Source: Aliidiomarina maris
Lineage (GTDB): Bacteria > Pseudomonadota > Gammaproteobacteria > Enterobacterales > Alteromonadaceae
Assembly: GCF_003987335.1 (NCBI RefSeq)
Contig: NZ_PIPK01000004.1
Span: 1-64,000 of the forward strand
DNA: 64,000 nucleotides
Direction: 5' to 3'
The notes under the pieces are model-generated. The model was given only the letters and a program-made list of their open reading frames with translations, was not told the origin of the DNA and searched no databases. Each line of letters opens with the position of its first letter. The first letter of the stretch is position 1. The position numbers were made by a program, and so were the translations under genes. This document shows positions 52,195 through 63,956 of the stretch, piece by piece.

Positions 52195-52545
52195 GAAAGG
52201 GGCTTTCCTATAAAAGCAGTATGAAGTGGTTGATAGTGTACTGAACCTCATCCAGGGATACCAGACTAAGTGGGTCTGCACGCTTAGATATCAGCCAATC
52301 GTGAATCGCTTTCTCCCTCGTCAAGATGATTACCCTGTGGTATGCTCATTGCACTCAATTAAGAGCTTGCTAGACGCCATCCTAGGGCGTTAAATCGCAT
52401 CACCTGCAAGTTCACGCGGAACGTAATGATTTGCGCGCTCTCAGACCGATTTGGTGAGCGAGCGCGAATAACAATGACAAGCGTAAACAACGCAGATAAT
52501 TAAAGCTAGCTATTCACTAGCTCAATAAGTGTAGGGAATTTGTGT
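52195..52545. promoter_or_regulatory. Divergent ubiG/gyrA control region
   Basis: This 351-base region contains no gene. On the plus strand TGGTATGCT (52338-52346) forms an extended -10 element (TGnTATGCT), a reasonable gyrA promoter with a weak -35. It would give a leader of nearly 200 bases. The ribosome site for gyrA is TAGGGA just before 52546. No further element is clear. Confidence 0.4.
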
Positions 52546-55158
52546 ATGACCGAGCATGCCCAGGACGTGGTTCCGGTAAATATCGAAGACGAACTGAAAA
52601 ACTCTTATCTTGACTATGCGATGAGCGTCATCATTGGTCGCGCCTTGCCGGATGTGCGCGACGGCTTAAAGCCTGTGCACCGCCGCGTATTGTTCGCGAT
52701 GAGTGTGTTGGGGAACGATTACAATAAGCCATATAAAAAATCGGCGCGTGTGGTCGGTGACGTGATTGGTAAATATCACCCACATGGCGATAGCGCAGCG
52801 TATGACACCATTGTACGGATGGCCCAGCCGTTCTCTTTGCGTTACATGCTTGCCGACGGCCAAGGTAACTTTGGTTCGGTGGATGGCGACAGTGCTGCAG
52901 CGATGCGTTACACCGAAGTGCGCATGTCTAAAATTGCCCATCAGCTATTGGCCGATTTAGACAAAGAAACCGTCGATTTTGTGCCTAACTATGACGGTAC
53001 AGAGCAAATCCCAGACGTATTACCGACTCGTATCCCTAACTTGCTGGCTAATGGTTCATCCGGTATCGCTGTAGGTATGGCCACCAACATTCCGCCACAT
53101 AACTTGAACGAAGTTGTTGATGGTTGTTTGGCGATGATCAAAAACCCAGATATCGGTTTTGACGAGTTACTCGAGTACATTCCTGGCCCAGATTTCCCAA
53201 CTGCGGGTATTATTTCAGGGCGTCAAGGCATTATCGATGCGTACCGTACCGGGCGTGGCAAAATTTATATTCGCGCCCGTGCTGAAGTGATTGAAGACGG
53301 CGGCCGCGATGTCATTATCGTGCATGAATTGCCATATCAGGTGAACAAAGCACGTCTGATCGAGAAAATTGCTGAGCTGGTCAAAGAGAAGCGTTTAGAG
53401 GGCATTAGTGGCCTGCGTGACGAATCGGACAAAGACGGCATGCGCGTAGTGATTGAAATGAAGCGCGGCGAATCTGGCGAAGTTATGCTCAATCACTTGT
53501 ACCGCAATACCCAAATGCAAGTGGTGTTCGGTATCAACATGGTAGCTTTGGATAACGGCCAACCGAAGCTGTTCACTTTGCGCGAAATCCTTGAAGCCTT
53601 CATTTTACACCGTCGTGAAGTGGTGACTCGCCGTACTGTTTATGAGCTACGCAAAGCTCGCGAGCGTGCGCATACGTTGGAAGGCCTGGCAATAGCGCTG
53701 GCCAATATTGAAGAAATTATCGAACTAATTAAGGCATCGCCGTCACCCGCTGAAGCAAAAGCGAGTTTGATTGCGCGCGGCTGGAGCCTGGGCGACGTTG
53801 CCGTGATGCTAGAGCGTGCTGGTGTTGATGCGGCACGCCCAGACTGGGTTGAGGACGGTTTTGGCGTCGTGTCAGGCACTTACCACTTAACTGAAGTGCA
53901 AGCACAAGCCATTTTAGAATTACGCTTACACAAGCTAACCGGTCTTGAACATGAAAAGATCCTTGGTGAATACAAAGATCTGCTCGAGAAAATCGCTGAA
54001 TTCCTACACATTTTGAATAGTTCAGAGCGCTTGATGGAAGTGATTGAGCAAGAACTGGAACAAGTCAAAGCGGAATTTGGTGATGCCCGCCGTACTGAAA
54101 TCACCGCGGCTGCCCATGACATTAATTTAGAAGATTTGATTGAACAAGAAGACGTGGTTGTCACTTTGTCACACCAAGGCTACGTAAAGTATCAGCCGTT
54201 GACTGAATACGAAGCGCAGAAGCGCGGTGGTAAAGGTAAAGCAGCGACCAAAATGAAGGACGAAGACTTTATTGAACGTCTATTGGTGGCGAATACCCAC
54301 GACACGATTTTGTGTTTCTCGACTCATGGCCGCGTGTATTGGATGAAAACTTACCAGTTACCGCTGGCTAGCCGTGCGTCGCGCGGTAAACCAATCGTTA
54401 ACTTATTGCCGCTTCAGGATGGCGAGCGAATTACCGCGATTCTGCCAATTACTGACTTTGAAGATAACAAGTTTGTGTTTATGGCAACGCGTAACGGTAC
54501 GGTGAAAAAGACGCCATTGGTTGATTATTCTCGTCCACGCTCAAGCGGCATTATTGCACTGAACCTTGCTGATAACGACGAACTGATTGGTGTCGATATT
54601 ACCGACGGCCACCAGGATATTTTACTGTTCTCAGATGCTGGTAAAGTGGTGCGTTTCCAGGAAGACCAAGTGCGCTCAATGGGCCGCACTGCAACAGGTG
54701 TGCGTGGTATTCGTTTGGCCGACGGCCAACGTGTGGTGTCACTGATTGTACCGCGTACTTTGGAAGGCAGTGATCAAGAAGGGGCTGTATTAACGGTCAC
54801 TGAGAATGGCTTTGGTAAACGAACTTTACTCAGTGAGTACCCAGCGAAGAGCCGAGCAACTCAAGGGGTTGTATCGATCAAAGTCAGCGAGCGCAACGGC
54901 GCCGTTGTGGGTGCACTTGAAGTCGTGCCTGGTGAGCAGATGATGCTTATCAGTAACCGCGGTACTTTAGTGCGCACTCGTGTAGATGAAGTGTCGCAAG
55001 TGGGCCGTAATACTCAGGGCGTGACCTTAATTCGTACGGCGGACGACGAAGTTGTGGTTGGCTTGCAACGTATTGCTGATAGCGATACCGACGCAGTCGA
55101 AGGCGAAGAAGTTGACGCTAACGATGTAGCTGGAAACGAGCAAGATGACAATCTATAA
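52546..55158 (+). CDS. gyrA: DNA gyrase subunit A
   Basis: The 870-residue subunit breaks and rejoins DNA during supercoiling. The N-terminus reads [22 protein letters not shown]. The catalytic Tyr lies in [12 protein letters not shown], and the quinolone region [17 protein letters not shown] has the susceptible-type Ser and Asp (E. coli Ser83 and Asp87). The C-terminal pinwheel starts with the GyrA box QKRGGKGKA. The ATG at 52546 is used rather than the upstream TTG. The last 14 bases overlap serC. Confidence 0.97.
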   Translation: MTEHAQDVVPVNIEDELKNSYLDYAMSVIIGRALPDVRDGLKPVHRRVLFAMSVLGNDYNKPYKKSARVVGDVIGKYHPHGDSAAYDTIVRMAQPFSLRYMLADGQGNFGSVDGDSAAAMRYTEVRMSKIAHQLLADLDKETVDFVPNYDGTEQIPDVLPTRIPNLLANGSSGIAVGMATNIPPHNLNEVVDGCLAMIKNPDIGFDELLEYIPGPDFPTAGIISGRQGIIDAYRTGRGKIYIRARAEVIEDGGRDVIIVHELPYQVNKARLIEKIAELVKEKRLEGISGLRDESDKDGMRVVIEMKRGESGEVMLNHLYRNTQMQVVFGINMVALDNGQPKLFTLREILEAFILHRREVVTRRTVYELRKARERAHTLEGLAIALANIEEIIELIKASPSPAEAKASLIARGWSLGDVAVMLERAGVDAARPDWVEDGFGVVSGTYHLTEVQAQAILELRLHKLTGLEHEKILGEYKDLLEKIAEFLHILNSSERLMEVIEQELEQVKAEFGDARRTEITAAAHDINLEDLIEQEDVVVTLSHQGYVKYQPLTEYEAQKRGGKGKAATKMKDEDFIERLLVANTHDTILCFSTHGRVYWMKTYQLPLASRASRGKPIVNLLPLQDGERITAILPITDFEDNKFVFMATRNGTVKKTPLVDYSRPRSSGIIALNLADNDELIGVDITDGHQDILLFSDAGKVVRFQEDQVRSMGRTATGVRGIRLADGQRVVSLIVPRTLEGSDQEGAVLTVTENGFGKRTLLSEYPAKSRATQGVVSIKVSERNGAVVGALEVVPGEQMMLISNRGTLVRTRVDEVSQVGRNTQGVTLIRTADDEVVVGLQRIADSDTDAVEGEEVDANDVAGNEQDDNL

Positions 55159-56227
55159 CTTTTCTGCGGGGCCGGCGATGCTGCCGGCTGCTGTGCTAAA
55201 GAAGGCGCAGGCTGAATTATTAGATTGGCAGGGGCGTGGCATTTCGGTGATGGAAGTGAGTCACCGGTCCCCTGAATACATCGCACTAGCGGAAGAGGCT
55301 GAACAGAATCTGCGTGATTTGATGTCGATTCCTGACAACTATGCGGTGCTATTCATGCATGGTGGCGGCCGTAATCACTTTTCATCGGTACCACTTAATA
55401 TTGCCGATGAAAGCGCAACCGTTGACTACGTAACCACTGGAAGCTGGTCTCAAATTGCGTTCGATGAAGCCAAGAAATATGTGCGTCACGTTAACCTTGC
55501 TGCGCAAACTGAAGAAACCCCACAAGGCAAAGCCATTCCACTTGTGGCGGACTGGCAGCTTTCAGATGGTGCCGCCTACGTGCACTATTGTCCGAACGAA
55601 ACTGTCGATGGCATTGCATTGCATGAGGTGCCAGATGTTGCAGCGCCCTTAGTGGCTGATATGTCGTCGGTGATATTGGCGGAACCACTTGATGTCAGCA
55701 AATTCGGCGTGATTTACGCGGGTGCGCAAAAAAATATCGGTCCGTCAGGGTTTTCTGTGGTCATTATTCGCAAAGACTTATTGGCAACACGGCAATCGCG
55801 CGTTTGCACGGTAATGAACTATCAGGTTCAAGCTGCTGAAAAATCGATGTATAACACCCCGAATACGTGGGCGTGGTACTTATCAGGTGAAGTGTTCAAG
55901 TGGTTGCAACGGGAAGGTGGCGTTGCCGCTATGGGTGAACAAAATCACGCCAAAGCACGGCTGCTATATGAGTGTATTGATAACAATCCGTTTTATCGCA
56001 ACCAAGTGCATCCGCGCAATCGCTCGATTATGAACATTCCATTTCAACTGGCTAAACCCGAGCTCGACAACGTGTTTTTAAGCCAGGCGGCAGAGCAAGG
56101 TTTAATTGCTTTGAAAGGGCATCGATTTGTCGGTGGTATGCGCGCAAGCATGTATAACGCGATGCCATACGCAGGGGCTCAAGCGCTGGTCGATTTTATG
56201 ACCCGTTTCGCGCAGCAGCACGGTTAA
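55145..56227 (+). CDS. serC: Phosphoserine aminotransferase
   Basis: The 360-residue PLP enzyme makes phosphoserine and also acts in pyridoxal phosphate synthesis. It starts [22 protein letters not shown]. The PLP Lys is in [12 protein letters not shown], and [16 protein letters not shown] binds the cofactor phosphate. The C-terminal [14 protein letters not shown] is conserved. The start lies inside gyrA in another frame, so translation is probably coupled to gyrA. Confidence 0.97.
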   Translation: MTIYNFSAGPAMLPAAVLKKAQAELLDWQGRGISVMEVSHRSPEYIALAEEAEQNLRDLMSIPDNYAVLFMHGGGRNHFSSVPLNIADESATVDYVTTGSWSQIAFDEAKKYVRHVNLAAQTEETPQGKAIPLVADWQLSDGAAYVHYCPNETVDGIALHEVPDVAAPLVADMSSVILAEPLDVSKFGVIYAGAQKNIGPSGFSVVIIRKDLLATRQSRVCTVMNYQVQAAEKSMYNTPNTWAWYLSGEVFKWLQREGGVAAMGEQNHAKARLLYECIDNNPFYRNQVHPRNRSIMNIPFQLAKPELDNVFLSQAAEQGLIALKGHRFVGGMRASMYNAMPYAGAQALVDFMTRFAQQHG

Positions 56228-56257
56228 ACTGAAATAAAAAACACAACAGGTAACCTT

Positions 56258-57367
56258 ATGACAACAACATTTAAGGCCGCTGAATTGGCCCTGCCAGGTA
56301 TTACTAGCCTGCAACCTTATCAGGCTGGAAAGCCGATTGAAGAGCTTGAGCGCGAGTTAGGTATTAAAAATATTGTGAAATTAGCATCAAATGAAAACCC
56401 ATTAGGAGTCAGTCCGGCTGTACAAGTGGCTCTGACGACGGCAGTCAAGGGCCTCGCCCGATACCCTGACGCTAATGGTTTCTATTTGAAAGATGCGTTG
56501 GCGACCAAATTCAGCGTAGATGCAAGTCAAATCACCTTGGGCAATGGTTCAAATGATGTACTTGAGCTGCTGGCGCGCACCTTTGTCCAGCCCGAGCATG
56601 AAGTTATTTTCTCCCAGCACGCCTTTGTAGTGTATCCACTGGTGACCAAAGCCATTGGTGCAACGCCAGTGCAAGTACCGGCCAAAGACTATGGTCACGA
56701 CTTAGATGCGATGGCTGCAGCCGTGACGTCGAAAACACGGATGATTTTTATCGCCAACCCGAATAACCCAACCGGTACTTTCTTAACTAAGCAGCAGCTT
56801 CAGGCATTTTTGGATAAGATTCCGACCCATGTGCTAGTGGTACTGGATGAAGCCTATTACGAGTACGTACCTGAGCATGAGCGCGCGCCCTCGATGCAAT
56901 GGCTTGATCGTTATCCTAATTTAGTGGTTTCGCGCACCTTCTCCAAAGCCTATGGTCTGGCCGGCTTGCGTGCAGGTTTCGCGGTATCACACCCGGATGT
57001 TGCCGATCTCATGAACCGTATTCGCCAACCATTTAATATGAATCAGCTCGCGCTAACTGCGGCATTAGCTGCTTTGTTGGATGAAAAGTTCTTAGCTGAT
57101 TCGATTGCGGTAAATAGCCGTGGCATGCGCCAACTCATCGATTTCTGTGACGCTCAGGGGTTAAATTATATTCCTTCGCACGGCAATTTTTTGACCATAG
57201 AAGTAGGCCCGCAAGCTGGTAAGTATTATCAGCAATTGCTGGAAGCTGGGGTGATTGTGCGTCCAGTGGCTGGTTATGAACTGCCGAATCATTTGCGTGT
57301 GAGCATTGGCTTAGCGGACGAAAACGATGCCTTTTGTGCGGCGATGGAGCGTATTTTATCGTCATGA
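56258..57367 (+). CDS. hisC: Histidinol-phosphate aminotransferase
   Basis: The 369-residue class I/II aminotransferase has [13 protein letters not shown] at the start, the cofactor contacts [14 protein letters not shown] and [13 protein letters not shown], the PLP Lys in [16 protein letters not shown] and the end [18 protein letters not shown]. Placed between serC and aroA it is likely HisC2, which can also transaminate phenylalanine and tyrosine precursors. An AGGTAAC site lies before the ATG. Its stop overlaps the aroA ATG (ATGA). Confidence 0.93.
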   Translation: MTTTFKAAELALPGITSLQPYQAGKPIEELERELGIKNIVKLASNENPLGVSPAVQVALTTAVKGLARYPDANGFYLKDALATKFSVDASQITLGNGSNDVLELLARTFVQPEHEVIFSQHAFVVYPLVTKAIGATPVQVPAKDYGHDLDAMAAAVTSKTRMIFIANPNNPTGTFLTKQQLQAFLDKIPTHVLVVLDEAYYEYVPEHERAPSMQWLDRYPNLVVSRTFSKAYGLAGLRAGFAVSHPDVADLMNRIRQPFNMNQLALTAALAALLDEKFLADSIAVNSRGMRQLIDFCDAQGLNYIPSHGNFLTIEVGPQAGKYYQQLLEAGVIVRPVAGYELPNHLRVSIGLADENDAFCAAMERILSS

Positions 57368-58662
57368 AAGAAGTACCTGAATTGCATCTAGAGCCCTATA
57401 CAGGCGCACAGGGGCGTATTCGTTTACCGGGGTCCAAGAGTATCGCCAACCGCGCGTTATTGTTGGCTGCGTTGGCCGAAGGCACGACAGTGCTGCGTAA
57501 CATGCTGGACAGTGACGATACCCGCCACATGCGCGCGGCGCTGCGGCAACTGGGTGTGCAACTGCAAACTCGTGATATCGACGGAGAATTACAAGTTGAA
57601 GTGCAGGGGCTAGGGCAGCTATTCAATTGTCCGCAACCTCAGCGTTTGTTTTTAGGCAACGCTGGCACCGCAATGCGACCATTATGTGCGGCCTTAGCAT
57701 TTAGCCAAGGTGAATTCGAATTAACGGGCGAGCCGCGGATGGCTGAGCGCCCGATTGGGCCGTTAGTCGATGCGCTTGAGCAGCTCGGGGCACAGATTAC
57801 TTACCAGCAACAAGAGGGTTACCCGCCCTTATTGATTCGCGGCCAAGGGTTTAGCGGGCACAGTGTGTGTATTGACGGCAGCCTGTCGAGTCAGTTCATT
57901 AGTGCATTATTAATGGTGCTACCCTATAACCAAGAAGACACCCTGGTGACGTTAACTGGCGAGTTGGTGTCGCTTCCATACATTGAGCTAACCTTGGCCA
58001 TGATGGCGCGGTTTGGTGTGGAAGTAGAGCGCATAAGTGCGCGCGAGTTCCGCGTACCGTCGCAGCAAAGCTATCAATCACCTCAGCAATATTTAATTGA
58101 AGGCGACGCCTCAAGCGCCTCTTACTTTTTAGCTGCCGCTGCAATTGCTGGCGGACCCATTCGAGTTGATGGGGTGGGGCTGCAAAGCTTGCAGGGGGAT
58201 AAAGAATTCGCGCGGGTATTAGCGCAAATGGGCGCTAACGTGGAATGGGGCGACGAGTTCATTAGCGTATCCAAGGGCGCGCTGCGTGGCGGGGTGTTTG
58301 ACCTTAACTCGATTCCCGATGCTGCGATGACGATTGCCACTACGGCTTTGTTTGCCGAAGGTACGACCGAGATTCGCAATATTTATAACTGGCGACTGAA
58401 GGAAACTGATCGGCTAAGTGCGATGGCTGCAGAGTTAAAAAAGGTCGGCGCCGAAGTGGTTGAAGGTGAAGATTTCATCCGTATTACGCCGCCACAGCAG
58501 TTACAGCACGCCAGCATAGCGACCTATAACGACCATCGCATGGCGATGTGCTTTGCTTTGCTTGGCTTCAGTGACGTCGGGGTCACTATTCAAGACCCGG
58601 ATTGCTGTGCGAAAACCTATCCTAATTTCTTTCATGATTTTCAATCTGTTTGTAAAAAATAA
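57364..58662 (+). CDS. aroA: 3-phosphoshikimate 1-carboxyvinyltransferase (EPSP synthase)
   Basis: The 432-residue shikimate-pathway enzyme joins phosphoenolpyruvate to shikimate-3-phosphate. Two inside-out halves are seen with [20 protein letters not shown] near the start, [15 protein letters not shown] (PEP site), [29 protein letters not shown], and [18 protein letters not shown] and [12 protein letters not shown] near the end. The start at 57364 overlaps the hisC stop by four bases; the longer frame at 57334 lies within hisC. The Gly of LGNAGTA is the wild-type, glyphosate-sensitive form. Confidence 0.96.
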   Translation: MKEVPELHLEPYTGAQGRIRLPGSKSIANRALLLAALAEGTTVLRNMLDSDDTRHMRAALRQLGVQLQTRDIDGELQVEVQGLGQLFNCPQPQRLFLGNAGTAMRPLCAALAFSQGEFELTGEPRMAERPIGPLVDALEQLGAQITYQQQEGYPPLLIRGQGFSGHSVCIDGSLSSQFISALLMVLPYNQEDTLVTLTGELVSLPYIELTLAMMARFGVEVERISAREFRVPSQQSYQSPQQYLIEGDASSASYFLAAAAIAGGPIRVDGVGLQSLQGDKEFARVLAQMGANVEWGDEFISVSKGALRGGVFDLNSIPDAAMTIATTALFAEGTTEIRNIYNWRLKETDRLSAMAAELKKVGAEVVEGEDFIRITPPQQLQHASIATYNDHRMAMCFALLGFSDVGVTIQDPDCCAKTYPNFFHDFQSVCKK

Positions 58663-58672
58663 GCCTTAAGCT

Positions 58673-58706
58673 AGTCATGTAACGACACTGTTACATGGCT
58701 TTTTTT
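58673..58706 (+). terminator. Rho-independent terminator after aroA
   Basis: AGTCATGTAAC and GTTACATGGCT form an 11-bp stem with a wobble and are followed by a long T run (58700-58706). A TATAAT at 58718-58723 just downstream may be the -10 of a cmk promoter, though no good -35 was seen. Confidence 0.8.
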
Positions 58707-58795
58707 ACAAAAATCCGTATAATTATGCCGCCTCATTAACGGCAGTCTGTAAAAATCAGCTGCCGTGACCTAATTTAACCAGCATAGAGGACATT

Positions 58796-59482
58796 ATGTC
58801 AGATCAGGCTCCGGTCATTACTATCGATGGACCAAGCGGTTCAGGCAAGGGAACAATTAGCCGTTTGTTGGCGGAAAAGCTAGGCTGGCACTTGTTAGAC
58901 AGTGGCGCCATCTACCGTGTTCTGGCGGTTGCTTCACTGCACCATAATTTTGGCCCTCAGGACGAAGAGAGTTTAGTGGCACTGGCGACTGACTTAGACG
59001 TCAAATTTATTGCCAACGAAGAAAGCGGACTTACGCATGTAGTGCTTGAGGGCGAAGACGTGACCATGGCAATTCGTACCCAAGAGGTGGCGAATCAAGC
59101 TTCAAAAGTCGCTGCATTACCACGTGTGCGCGAAGCGCTACTACGCCGACAACGTGCATTTCGTGAGTTGCCAGGCCTGGTCGCAGACGGTCGCGACATG
59201 GGTACTGTGGTGTTTAAAGACGCAAAAGCTAAAATATTCCTCACTGCGAGTGCTGAAGAGCGCGCGCGGCGACGTTTTAACCAATTGCAAGAAAAAGGCT
59301 TGGATGCTAATATGCAAGCACTCGTCACAGAAATTCGTGAGCGTGACGAACGGGATACAAATCGCTCTGCGGCGCCATTGAAGCCAGCGGAAGGTTCTCT
59401 TATGTTGGATTCGACCTCAATGCCTATTGAGGCTGTACTGGATACGGTGTTGCAATATGCCCATACTCAGTTGTCAGTTTGA
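58796..59482 (+). CDS. cmk: Cytidylate kinase
   Basis: The 228-residue kinase phosphorylates CMP and dCMP. The P-loop is [21 protein letters not shown], followed by [17 protein letters not shown], the NMP site [15 protein letters not shown] and lid Arg residues in [18 protein letters not shown]. The place between aroA and rpsA is the standard one. An AGAGGAC site precedes the ATG. Confidence 0.96.
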   Translation: MSDQAPVITIDGPSGSGKGTISRLLAEKLGWHLLDSGAIYRVLAVASLHHNFGPQDEESLVALATDLDVKFIANEESGLTHVVLEGEDVTMAIRTQEVANQASKVAALPRVREALLRRQRAFRELPGLVADGRDMGTVVFKDAKAKIFLTASAEERARRRFNQLQEKGLDANMQALVTEIRERDERDTNRSAAPLKPAEGSLMLDSTSMPIEAVLDTVLQYAHTQLSV

Positions 59483-59507
59483 AGCCATCGTCAGAGACGT
59501 ATTCTAG

Positions 59508-59599
59508 GCTCAGTTCGCTGAGTTATCACGGTCGCTGCCAAGGAGGCGGCGATAATCATTCACAACCCCATTTGACAGTGACGTCATTGGATGTAACTT
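59508..59599 (+). promoter_or_regulatory. rpsA leader with GGA-loop hairpin and no Shine-Dalgarno site
   Basis: CTCAG-TTCG-CTGAG (59509-59522) forms a UUCG hairpin, and TCGCTGCC-AAGGA-GGCGGCGA (59532-59552) forms an 8-bp stem with GGA in its loop. The 25 bases before the rpsA ATG lack any Shine-Dalgarno sequence. Apical GGA hairpins with a missing ribosome site characterise the self-repressed rpsA start region of gammaproteobacteria. A TTGACA (59572-59577) 16 bases from TAACTT (59594-59599) may be a separate promoter giving a shorter leader. Confidence 0.6.
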
Positions 59600-59619
59600 A
59601 ACTTAAAGTATCTAATCAT

Positions 59620-61293
59620 ATGACCGAAAATTTTGCCCAGCTTTTTGAAGAAAGCTTACAAGAAGTCGAAACTCGCCCAGGTGCCATCGTTAAAGGTACT
59701 GTTGTTAAAATCCAGAAAGACCTCGTTTTAGTTGACGCAGGCCTTAAATCTGAGAGTGCTATCCCAGCTGAACAGTTCATGAACGCCAATGGCGAACTTG
59801 AAATTGCAGTTGGTGATGAAGTAGACGTAGCTCTGGATGCAGTAGAAGACGGCTTCGGCGAAACCATCCTTTCTCGTGAGAAAGCTAAGCGCTTCGAAGC
59901 TTGGCTGCAGCTTGAAAAAGCCTATGAGAATGAAGAAACTGTTATCGGTGTTATCAACGGTAAAGTTAAAGGCGGTTTCACTGTTGAATTAAACGGTGTT
60001 CGCGCGTTCTTACCTGGCTCATTGGTTGACGTACGTCCAGTACGCGACACGGGTCACTTAGAAGGTAAAGACTTAGAATTCAAAGTTATCAAGCTTGACC
60101 AGAAGCGTAACAACGTAGTTGTTTCACGTCGTGCTGTTATCGAGAAAGAAAACAGTGCTGAGCGCGAAGAGTTGCTTGAGAACTTGCAAGAAGGCCAGGA
60201 AGTTACTGGTATCGTTAAGAACCTGACTGACTACGGCGCGTTCGTAGATTTAGGCGGTGTTGACGGTCTTCTGCACATCACTGACATGGCTTGGAAGCGT
60301 GTTAAGCATCCAAGTGAAATCGTTAACGTTGGCGACGAAATCAACTGTAAAGTGTTGAAGTTTGATCGTGAGCGTACACGTGTATCTTTAGGCCTGAAGC
60401 AGTTAGGCGAAGATCCGTGGAGCGATATCGCTACTCGTTACCCAGAAGGCGCTCGCTTGACTGGTCGTGTAACCAACTTAACTGACTACGGTTGCTTCGT
60501 TGAAATCGAAGAAGGCGTTGAAGGTTTGGTACACGTGTCTGAAATGGACTGGACCAACAAGAACGTACATCCTTCTAAAGTGGTTAACTTGGACGACAAC
60601 GTTGAAGTTATGGTACTTGAAATCGACGAAGAACGTCGTCGCATTTCACTTGGCCTGAAGCAGTGCAAACCAAACCCATGGGAAGAATTTGCAAAAGCTT
60701 ATCAGAAAGGCGATAAAGTTAGCGGTAAGATCAAGTCTATCACTGACTTTGGTATCTTTATCGGTCTAGACGGTGGCATCGACGGTTTGGTTCACTTGTC
60801 TGACATTTCTTGGAACAATGCTGGCGAAGAAGCTGTGCGTGAGTACAAGAAAGGTGAAGAAGTTGAAGCTGTGGTACTTCAGGTTGACGCAGAGCGCGAG
60901 CGCATTTCATTAGGCGTTAAGCAAATTTCTGAAGATCCAGTGAACAACTATCTGACAGCTACCAAGAAGGGTGCTATTGTTACTGGTACTATTACAGAAG
61001 TTGACGCTAAAGGTGCAACTGTAGAGTTGTCTGAAGGCGTTGAAGGTTATATCCGTGTGGCAGACATTTCGCGTGACCGTGTTGAAGACGCGAGCGATGT
61101 GTTGAAAGCTGGCGAAACCGTTGAAGCTCGTTTCATGGGCGTTGACCGTAAGAACCGCGTATTAAGCTTGTCTATCAAAGCGAAAGACGAAGCTGAAGAG
61201 AAAGCAGCGGTAGAATCGGTGAACAACCAGCAAGACGACAGCGCATTCGGTAACGCAATGGCTGAAGCCTTCAAAGCGGCTAAAGAAGACTAA
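59620..61293 (+). CDS. rpsA: 30S ribosomal protein S1
   Basis: The 557-residue protein (E. coli 557) consists of six S1 RNA-binding domains: [101 protein letters not shown] and [22 protein letters not shown]1 brings structured mRNAs to the 30S subunit and represses its own translation. The leader structure supports that here. The A-rich tail ends FKAAKED. Confidence 0.98.
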   Translation: MTENFAQLFEESLQEVETRPGAIVKGTVVKIQKDLVLVDAGLKSESAIPAEQFMNANGELEIAVGDEVDVALDAVEDGFGETILSREKAKRFEAWLQLEKAYENEETVIGVINGKVKGGFTVELNGVRAFLPGSLVDVRPVRDTGHLEGKDLEFKVIKLDQKRNNVVVSRRAVIEKENSAEREELLENLQEGQEVTGIVKNLTDYGAFVDLGGVDGLLHITDMAWKRVKHPSEIVNVGDEINCKVLKFDRERTRVSLGLKQLGEDPWSDIATRYPEGARLTGRVTNLTDYGCFVEIEEGVEGLVHVSEMDWTNKNVHPSKVVNLDDNVEVMVLEIDEERRRISLGLKQCKPNPWEEFAKAYQKGDKVSGKIKSITDFGIFIGLDGGIDGLVHLSDISWNNAGEEAVREYKKGEEVEAVVLQVDAERERISLGVKQISEDPVNNYLTATKKGAIVTGTITEVDAKGATVELSEGVEGYIRVADISRDRVEDASDVLKAGETVEARFMGVDRKNRVLSLSIKAKDEAEEKAAVESVNNQQDDSAFGNAMAEAFKAAKED

Positions 61294-61341
61294 TTCTTTA
61301 GTAAGCGAAGTGGCTGCTAACAGGTTAATTGAGGATCAGGT

Positions 61342-61632
61342 ATGACAAAATCAGAGTTGATCGAACGTTTAACTGACAGGCAGCCACATTTAAGCCCCAG
61401 AGACGTTGAAAAAGCGGTGAAAGATATTCTTGAGTCGTTAATACAAGCTCTGGCCAGTGGCGATAGAGTCGAGGTCAGAGGTTTTGGGAGCTTTTCGCTG
61501 CATTATCGCGAGCCACGAGTAGGGCGTAATCCTAAAACGGGTGAAAAGGTGGAATTAGACGGTAAATACGTCCCGCACTTTAAGCCAGGTAAAGCACTTC
61601 GTGACCGAGTTAACGCAGCGCATAGCGCTTGA
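61342..61632 (+). CDS. ihfB: Integration host factor beta subunit
   Basis: The 96-residue HU/IHF protein begins [23 protein letters not shown] and contains [28 protein letters not shown], the DNA-binding arm with the Pro that intercalates into DNA. Partner of IhfA encoded at 19113-19403. Its position after rpsA is conserved across the gammaproteobacteria. The ribosome site is GAGGAT. Confidence 0.97.
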   Translation: MTKSELIERLTDRQPHLSPRDVEKAVKDILESLIQALASGDRVEVRGFGSFSLHYREPRVGRNPKTGEKVELDGKYVPHFKPGKALRDRVNAAHSA

Positions 61633-61645
61633 CCTTAGGTTCACT

Positions 61646-61679
61646 AAAAAGGCATGCTATAATAGCATGCCTTTTTTTT
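61646..61679 (+). terminator. Rho-independent terminator after ihfB
   Basis: AAAAAGGCATGCTA and TAGCATGCCTTTTT form a long stem with a very short loop, followed by a run of eight or more T residues. It separates rpsA-ihfB from lapA-lapB-pyrF. Confidence 0.9.
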
Positions 61680-61729
61680 GATAACTGATTGATTTTTAAG
61701 TGTTGAAACTAAGTGGGAAGGACGACTTT

Positions 61730-61984
61730 ATGTGGCGAGCGTTATTCATTCTCTTACCTTTGCTTGTCTTGTTTGTGTTTGCACTGGTATTTGGCGCACA
61801 CAACAAAATGGTTATCCCAGTCAACTTTATTGCAGCACAAAAAGACATGACAGTGGCTAGTTTGCTTGGCATTTTTCTAGGGATTGGGTTTTTCTTCGGT
61901 GCGCTCAGTATGACCCTAAGCTACAGTCGCGAAAAGCTGCGTAATCGCCGATTACGTAAAGCACTCGCTAAACAGAAGCACTGA
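61730..61984 (+). CDS. lapA: Lipopolysaccharide assembly protein A
   Basis: This 84-residue inner-membrane protein has two helices, LFILLPLLVLFVFALVFGAH and MTVASLLGIFLGIGFFFGAL, with the DUF1049 linker NKMVIPVNFIAAQKD between them and a basic C-terminus (SREKLRNRRLRKALAKQKH). LapA works with LapB to adjust LpxC turnover and LPS output. The ATG at 61730 begins MWRALF. The next gene starts eight bases after the stop. Confidence 0.9.
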   Translation: MWRALFILLPLLVLFVFALVFGAHNKMVIPVNFIAAQKDMTVASLLGIFLGIGFFFGALSMTLSYSREKLRNRRLRKALAKQKH

Positions 61985-61991
61985 GCCCCAT

Positions 61992-63149
61992 ATGCTTGAG
62001 TTGTTGTTTCTGTTACTGCCAATAGCCGCCGCCTATGGTTGGTTTATGGGGCGCAACAGTGTTCGTAATGAGCAACGAAAAGAGCAAGAGCAGTTCTCGC
62101 AAAAATATGTGACTGGCATTAACTTGCTGTTATCCGATCAAAGTGATAAAGCCGTCGACATGTTTGTTGATATTCTAGATGTTGATAGTGAAACCCTCGA
62201 TACCCATTGGGCGCTGGGTAAACTTTTTCGCCGCCGCGGTGAAGTTGAGCGTGCCATTCGCATTCACCAGAACCTAATTTCGCGGCCTTCCTTGTCTGAG
62301 CACGACCGCCATCAGGCACTATTTGAATTGGGTGAAGACTACCTTTCTGCCGGCCTCTATGACCGCGCCGAGTCCATGTTTACTGATCTACAACGCCAGC
62401 CTAAGTTCCGTGAAGCTAGCTTGTACCACTTAATCGCAATATACGAAGCCACCCATGAGTGGAACAAGGCAATTAAAGTTGGGTTAAAAATATCTCGTAC
62501 CGACAAGTCGGTTGAACCAACAATAGCGCAGTTTTACTGCGAACTCGCTGACATTCAAGATAGCTCTGAAAGCAGCCTTAAGTTTTATGATAAGGCACTT
62601 AAGCATGATAAAAAGTGTGTACGGGCAACGCTGGCCCTTGGTCGCTGGTGGATGGGGCAGGGACGTTATAAAAAAGCGCTGGGTTTACTGACAAGGATTA
62701 TTGATCAAGACCCTCAGTTTATCGGTGAAGCATTACCCTTGATTAAAGATGCTTATATTGCAATCGAGGACACTCAAGGCTTGGTCAGCTATTTACACGA
62801 ATGTGTGCAAAAGAGCCCGAGTGCAAGTGTCGTGATCATGCTGGCAGATTTAATCGCTGAACAAAACCACGTCGAGGAAGCCGAGCAGTTTTTGTTCCAA
62901 GCCCTTGCTCAAAACCCTACCACGAAAGGTTTCCATAAGTTAATTCAATTGCATGTACAGCGCGCGGAATCAGGTAAAGCAAAAGACAGCTTGGTGATGC
63001 TAAGAAACATGGTCGCGGAGCGCTTGAAGCAAAGTAATAAGTACATGTGCCGCCATTGCGGCTTTGCTGGGCAAACCCTGTATTGGCATTGTCCGTCGTG
63101 TAAGTTTTGGGCCACCATGAAACCAACCAAAGGGCTCGACGGTGAATAA
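61992..63149 (+). CDS. lapB: Lipopolysaccharide assembly protein B
   Basis: The 385-residue protein is anchored by an N-terminal helix ([19 protein letters not shown]) and has a TPR array over most of its length (for example [42 protein letters not shown]). A C-terminal rubredoxin-like metal site reads [18 protein letters not shown]. LapB (YciM) presents LpxC to FtsH for degradation, holding LPS and phospholipid synthesis in balance. Operon with lapA. Confidence 0.95.
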   Translation: MLELLFLLLPIAAAYGWFMGRNSVRNEQRKEQEQFSQKYVTGINLLLSDQSDKAVDMFVDILDVDSETLDTHWALGKLFRRRGEVERAIRIHQNLISRPSLSEHDRHQALFELGEDYLSAGLYDRAESMFTDLQRQPKFREASLYHLIAIYEATHEWNKAIKVGLKISRTDKSVEPTIAQFYCELADIQDSSESSLKFYDKALKHDKKCVRATLALGRWWMGQGRYKKALGLLTRIIDQDPQFIGEALPLIKDAYIAIEDTQGLVSYLHECVQKSPSASVVIMLADLIAEQNHVEEAEQFLFQALAQNPTTKGFHKLIQLHVQRAESGKAKDSLVMLRNMVAERLKQSNKYMCRHCGFAGQTLYWHCPSCKFWATMKPTKGLDGE

Positions 63150-63172
63150 TCAACACGTTGAAAGGAGCAACC

Positions 63173-63862
63173 ATGAAAAAAGTGATAGTCGCATTAGACT
63201 ATGCTGACGCTGCAGAAGCATTGGCTTTTGCCCATCAGTTAGACCCGCAATTATGCCGAGTCAAAGTTGGTAAAGAGCTTTTCACGAGCGCTGGCCCTGA
63301 TCTAGTCCGCGAACTCCATGCACTTAATTTTGATGTGTTTTTAGACCTCAAATTTCATGATATCCCAGCAACAACAGCCAAAGCCGTAGCCGCCGCCGCT
63401 GAACTTGGTGTGTGGATGGTGAATGTACATGCCAGTGGTGGCGAGGCAATGCTACAAGCGGCGAAGCAAGCCCTTGAGCCTTATGGTGCTAAAGCACCAA
63501 AGCTTATTGCGGTCACCGTGTTAACCAGCATGTCACAAGACGATTTAGAAGCGGTGGGCATTGACAAGCCATTGACTGCTCAAGTACTTACTTTAGCCCA
63601 ACTGGCAAAACAGTGCGGTTTGGATGGCGTAGTATGTTCGGCTAAAGAGGCGCATTTGCTACGTGAAAGTTTAGGTGCGGATTTTCTGTTAGTAACCCCT
63701 GGTATTCGCCCAGCCGGCAGTGAACAACATGATCAAAAGCGTGTTATGACGCCTGAAGAGGCGATTCGTGCGGGTGTAAGTTATTTGGTGATGGGGCGCC
63801 CGATACGCGACGCTCAGTCACCCAATGACGTGTTGAAGAAAATTCAGCAAAACTTGCACTAA
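63173..63862 (+). CDS. pyrF: Orotidine 5'-phosphate decarboxylase
   Basis: The 229-residue TIM-barrel enzyme converts OMP to UMP, the last step of de novo pyrimidine synthesis. It begins [19 protein letters not shown]. The catalytic Lys-Asp tetrad is seen in [13 protein letters not shown] and [20 protein letters not shown]. The phosphate loop reads [18 protein letters not shown] and [11 protein letters not shown]. The ATG at 63173 follows AAGGAGCAACC and matches the family start. Confidence 0.96.
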   Translation: MKKVIVALDYADAAEALAFAHQLDPQLCRVKVGKELFTSAGPDLVRELHALNFDVFLDLKFHDIPATTAKAVAAAAELGVWMVNVHASGGEAMLQAAKQALEPYGAKAPKLIAVTVLTSMSQDDLEAVGIDKPLTAQVLTLAQLAKQCGLDGVVCSAKEAHLLRESLGADFLLVTPGIRPAGSEQHDQKRVMTPEEAIRAGVSYLVMGRPIRDAQSPNDVLKKIQQNLH

Positions 63863-63914
63863 TGGTGGGCAATCGCGTCTTTTAATTACGCGATTCAACA
63901 GGTGAGCTAGAATA

Positions 63915-63942
63915 AAGAGGCTGCAATGGATGCAGCCTTTTT
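63915..63942 (+). terminator. Rho-independent terminator after pyrF
   Basis: AGGCTGCA (63918-63925) and TGCAGCCT (63931-63938) close a five-base loop and are followed by T residues. It separates pyrF from the truncated last gene. Confidence 0.85.
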
Positions 63943-63956
63943 AATAAGGAAATTCT

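Noticed and set aside
52727-52830. Quinolone-resistance change in gyrA
   Set aside because: The key Ser and Asp of GDSAAYD are both present; the Ala between them is ordinary family variation.
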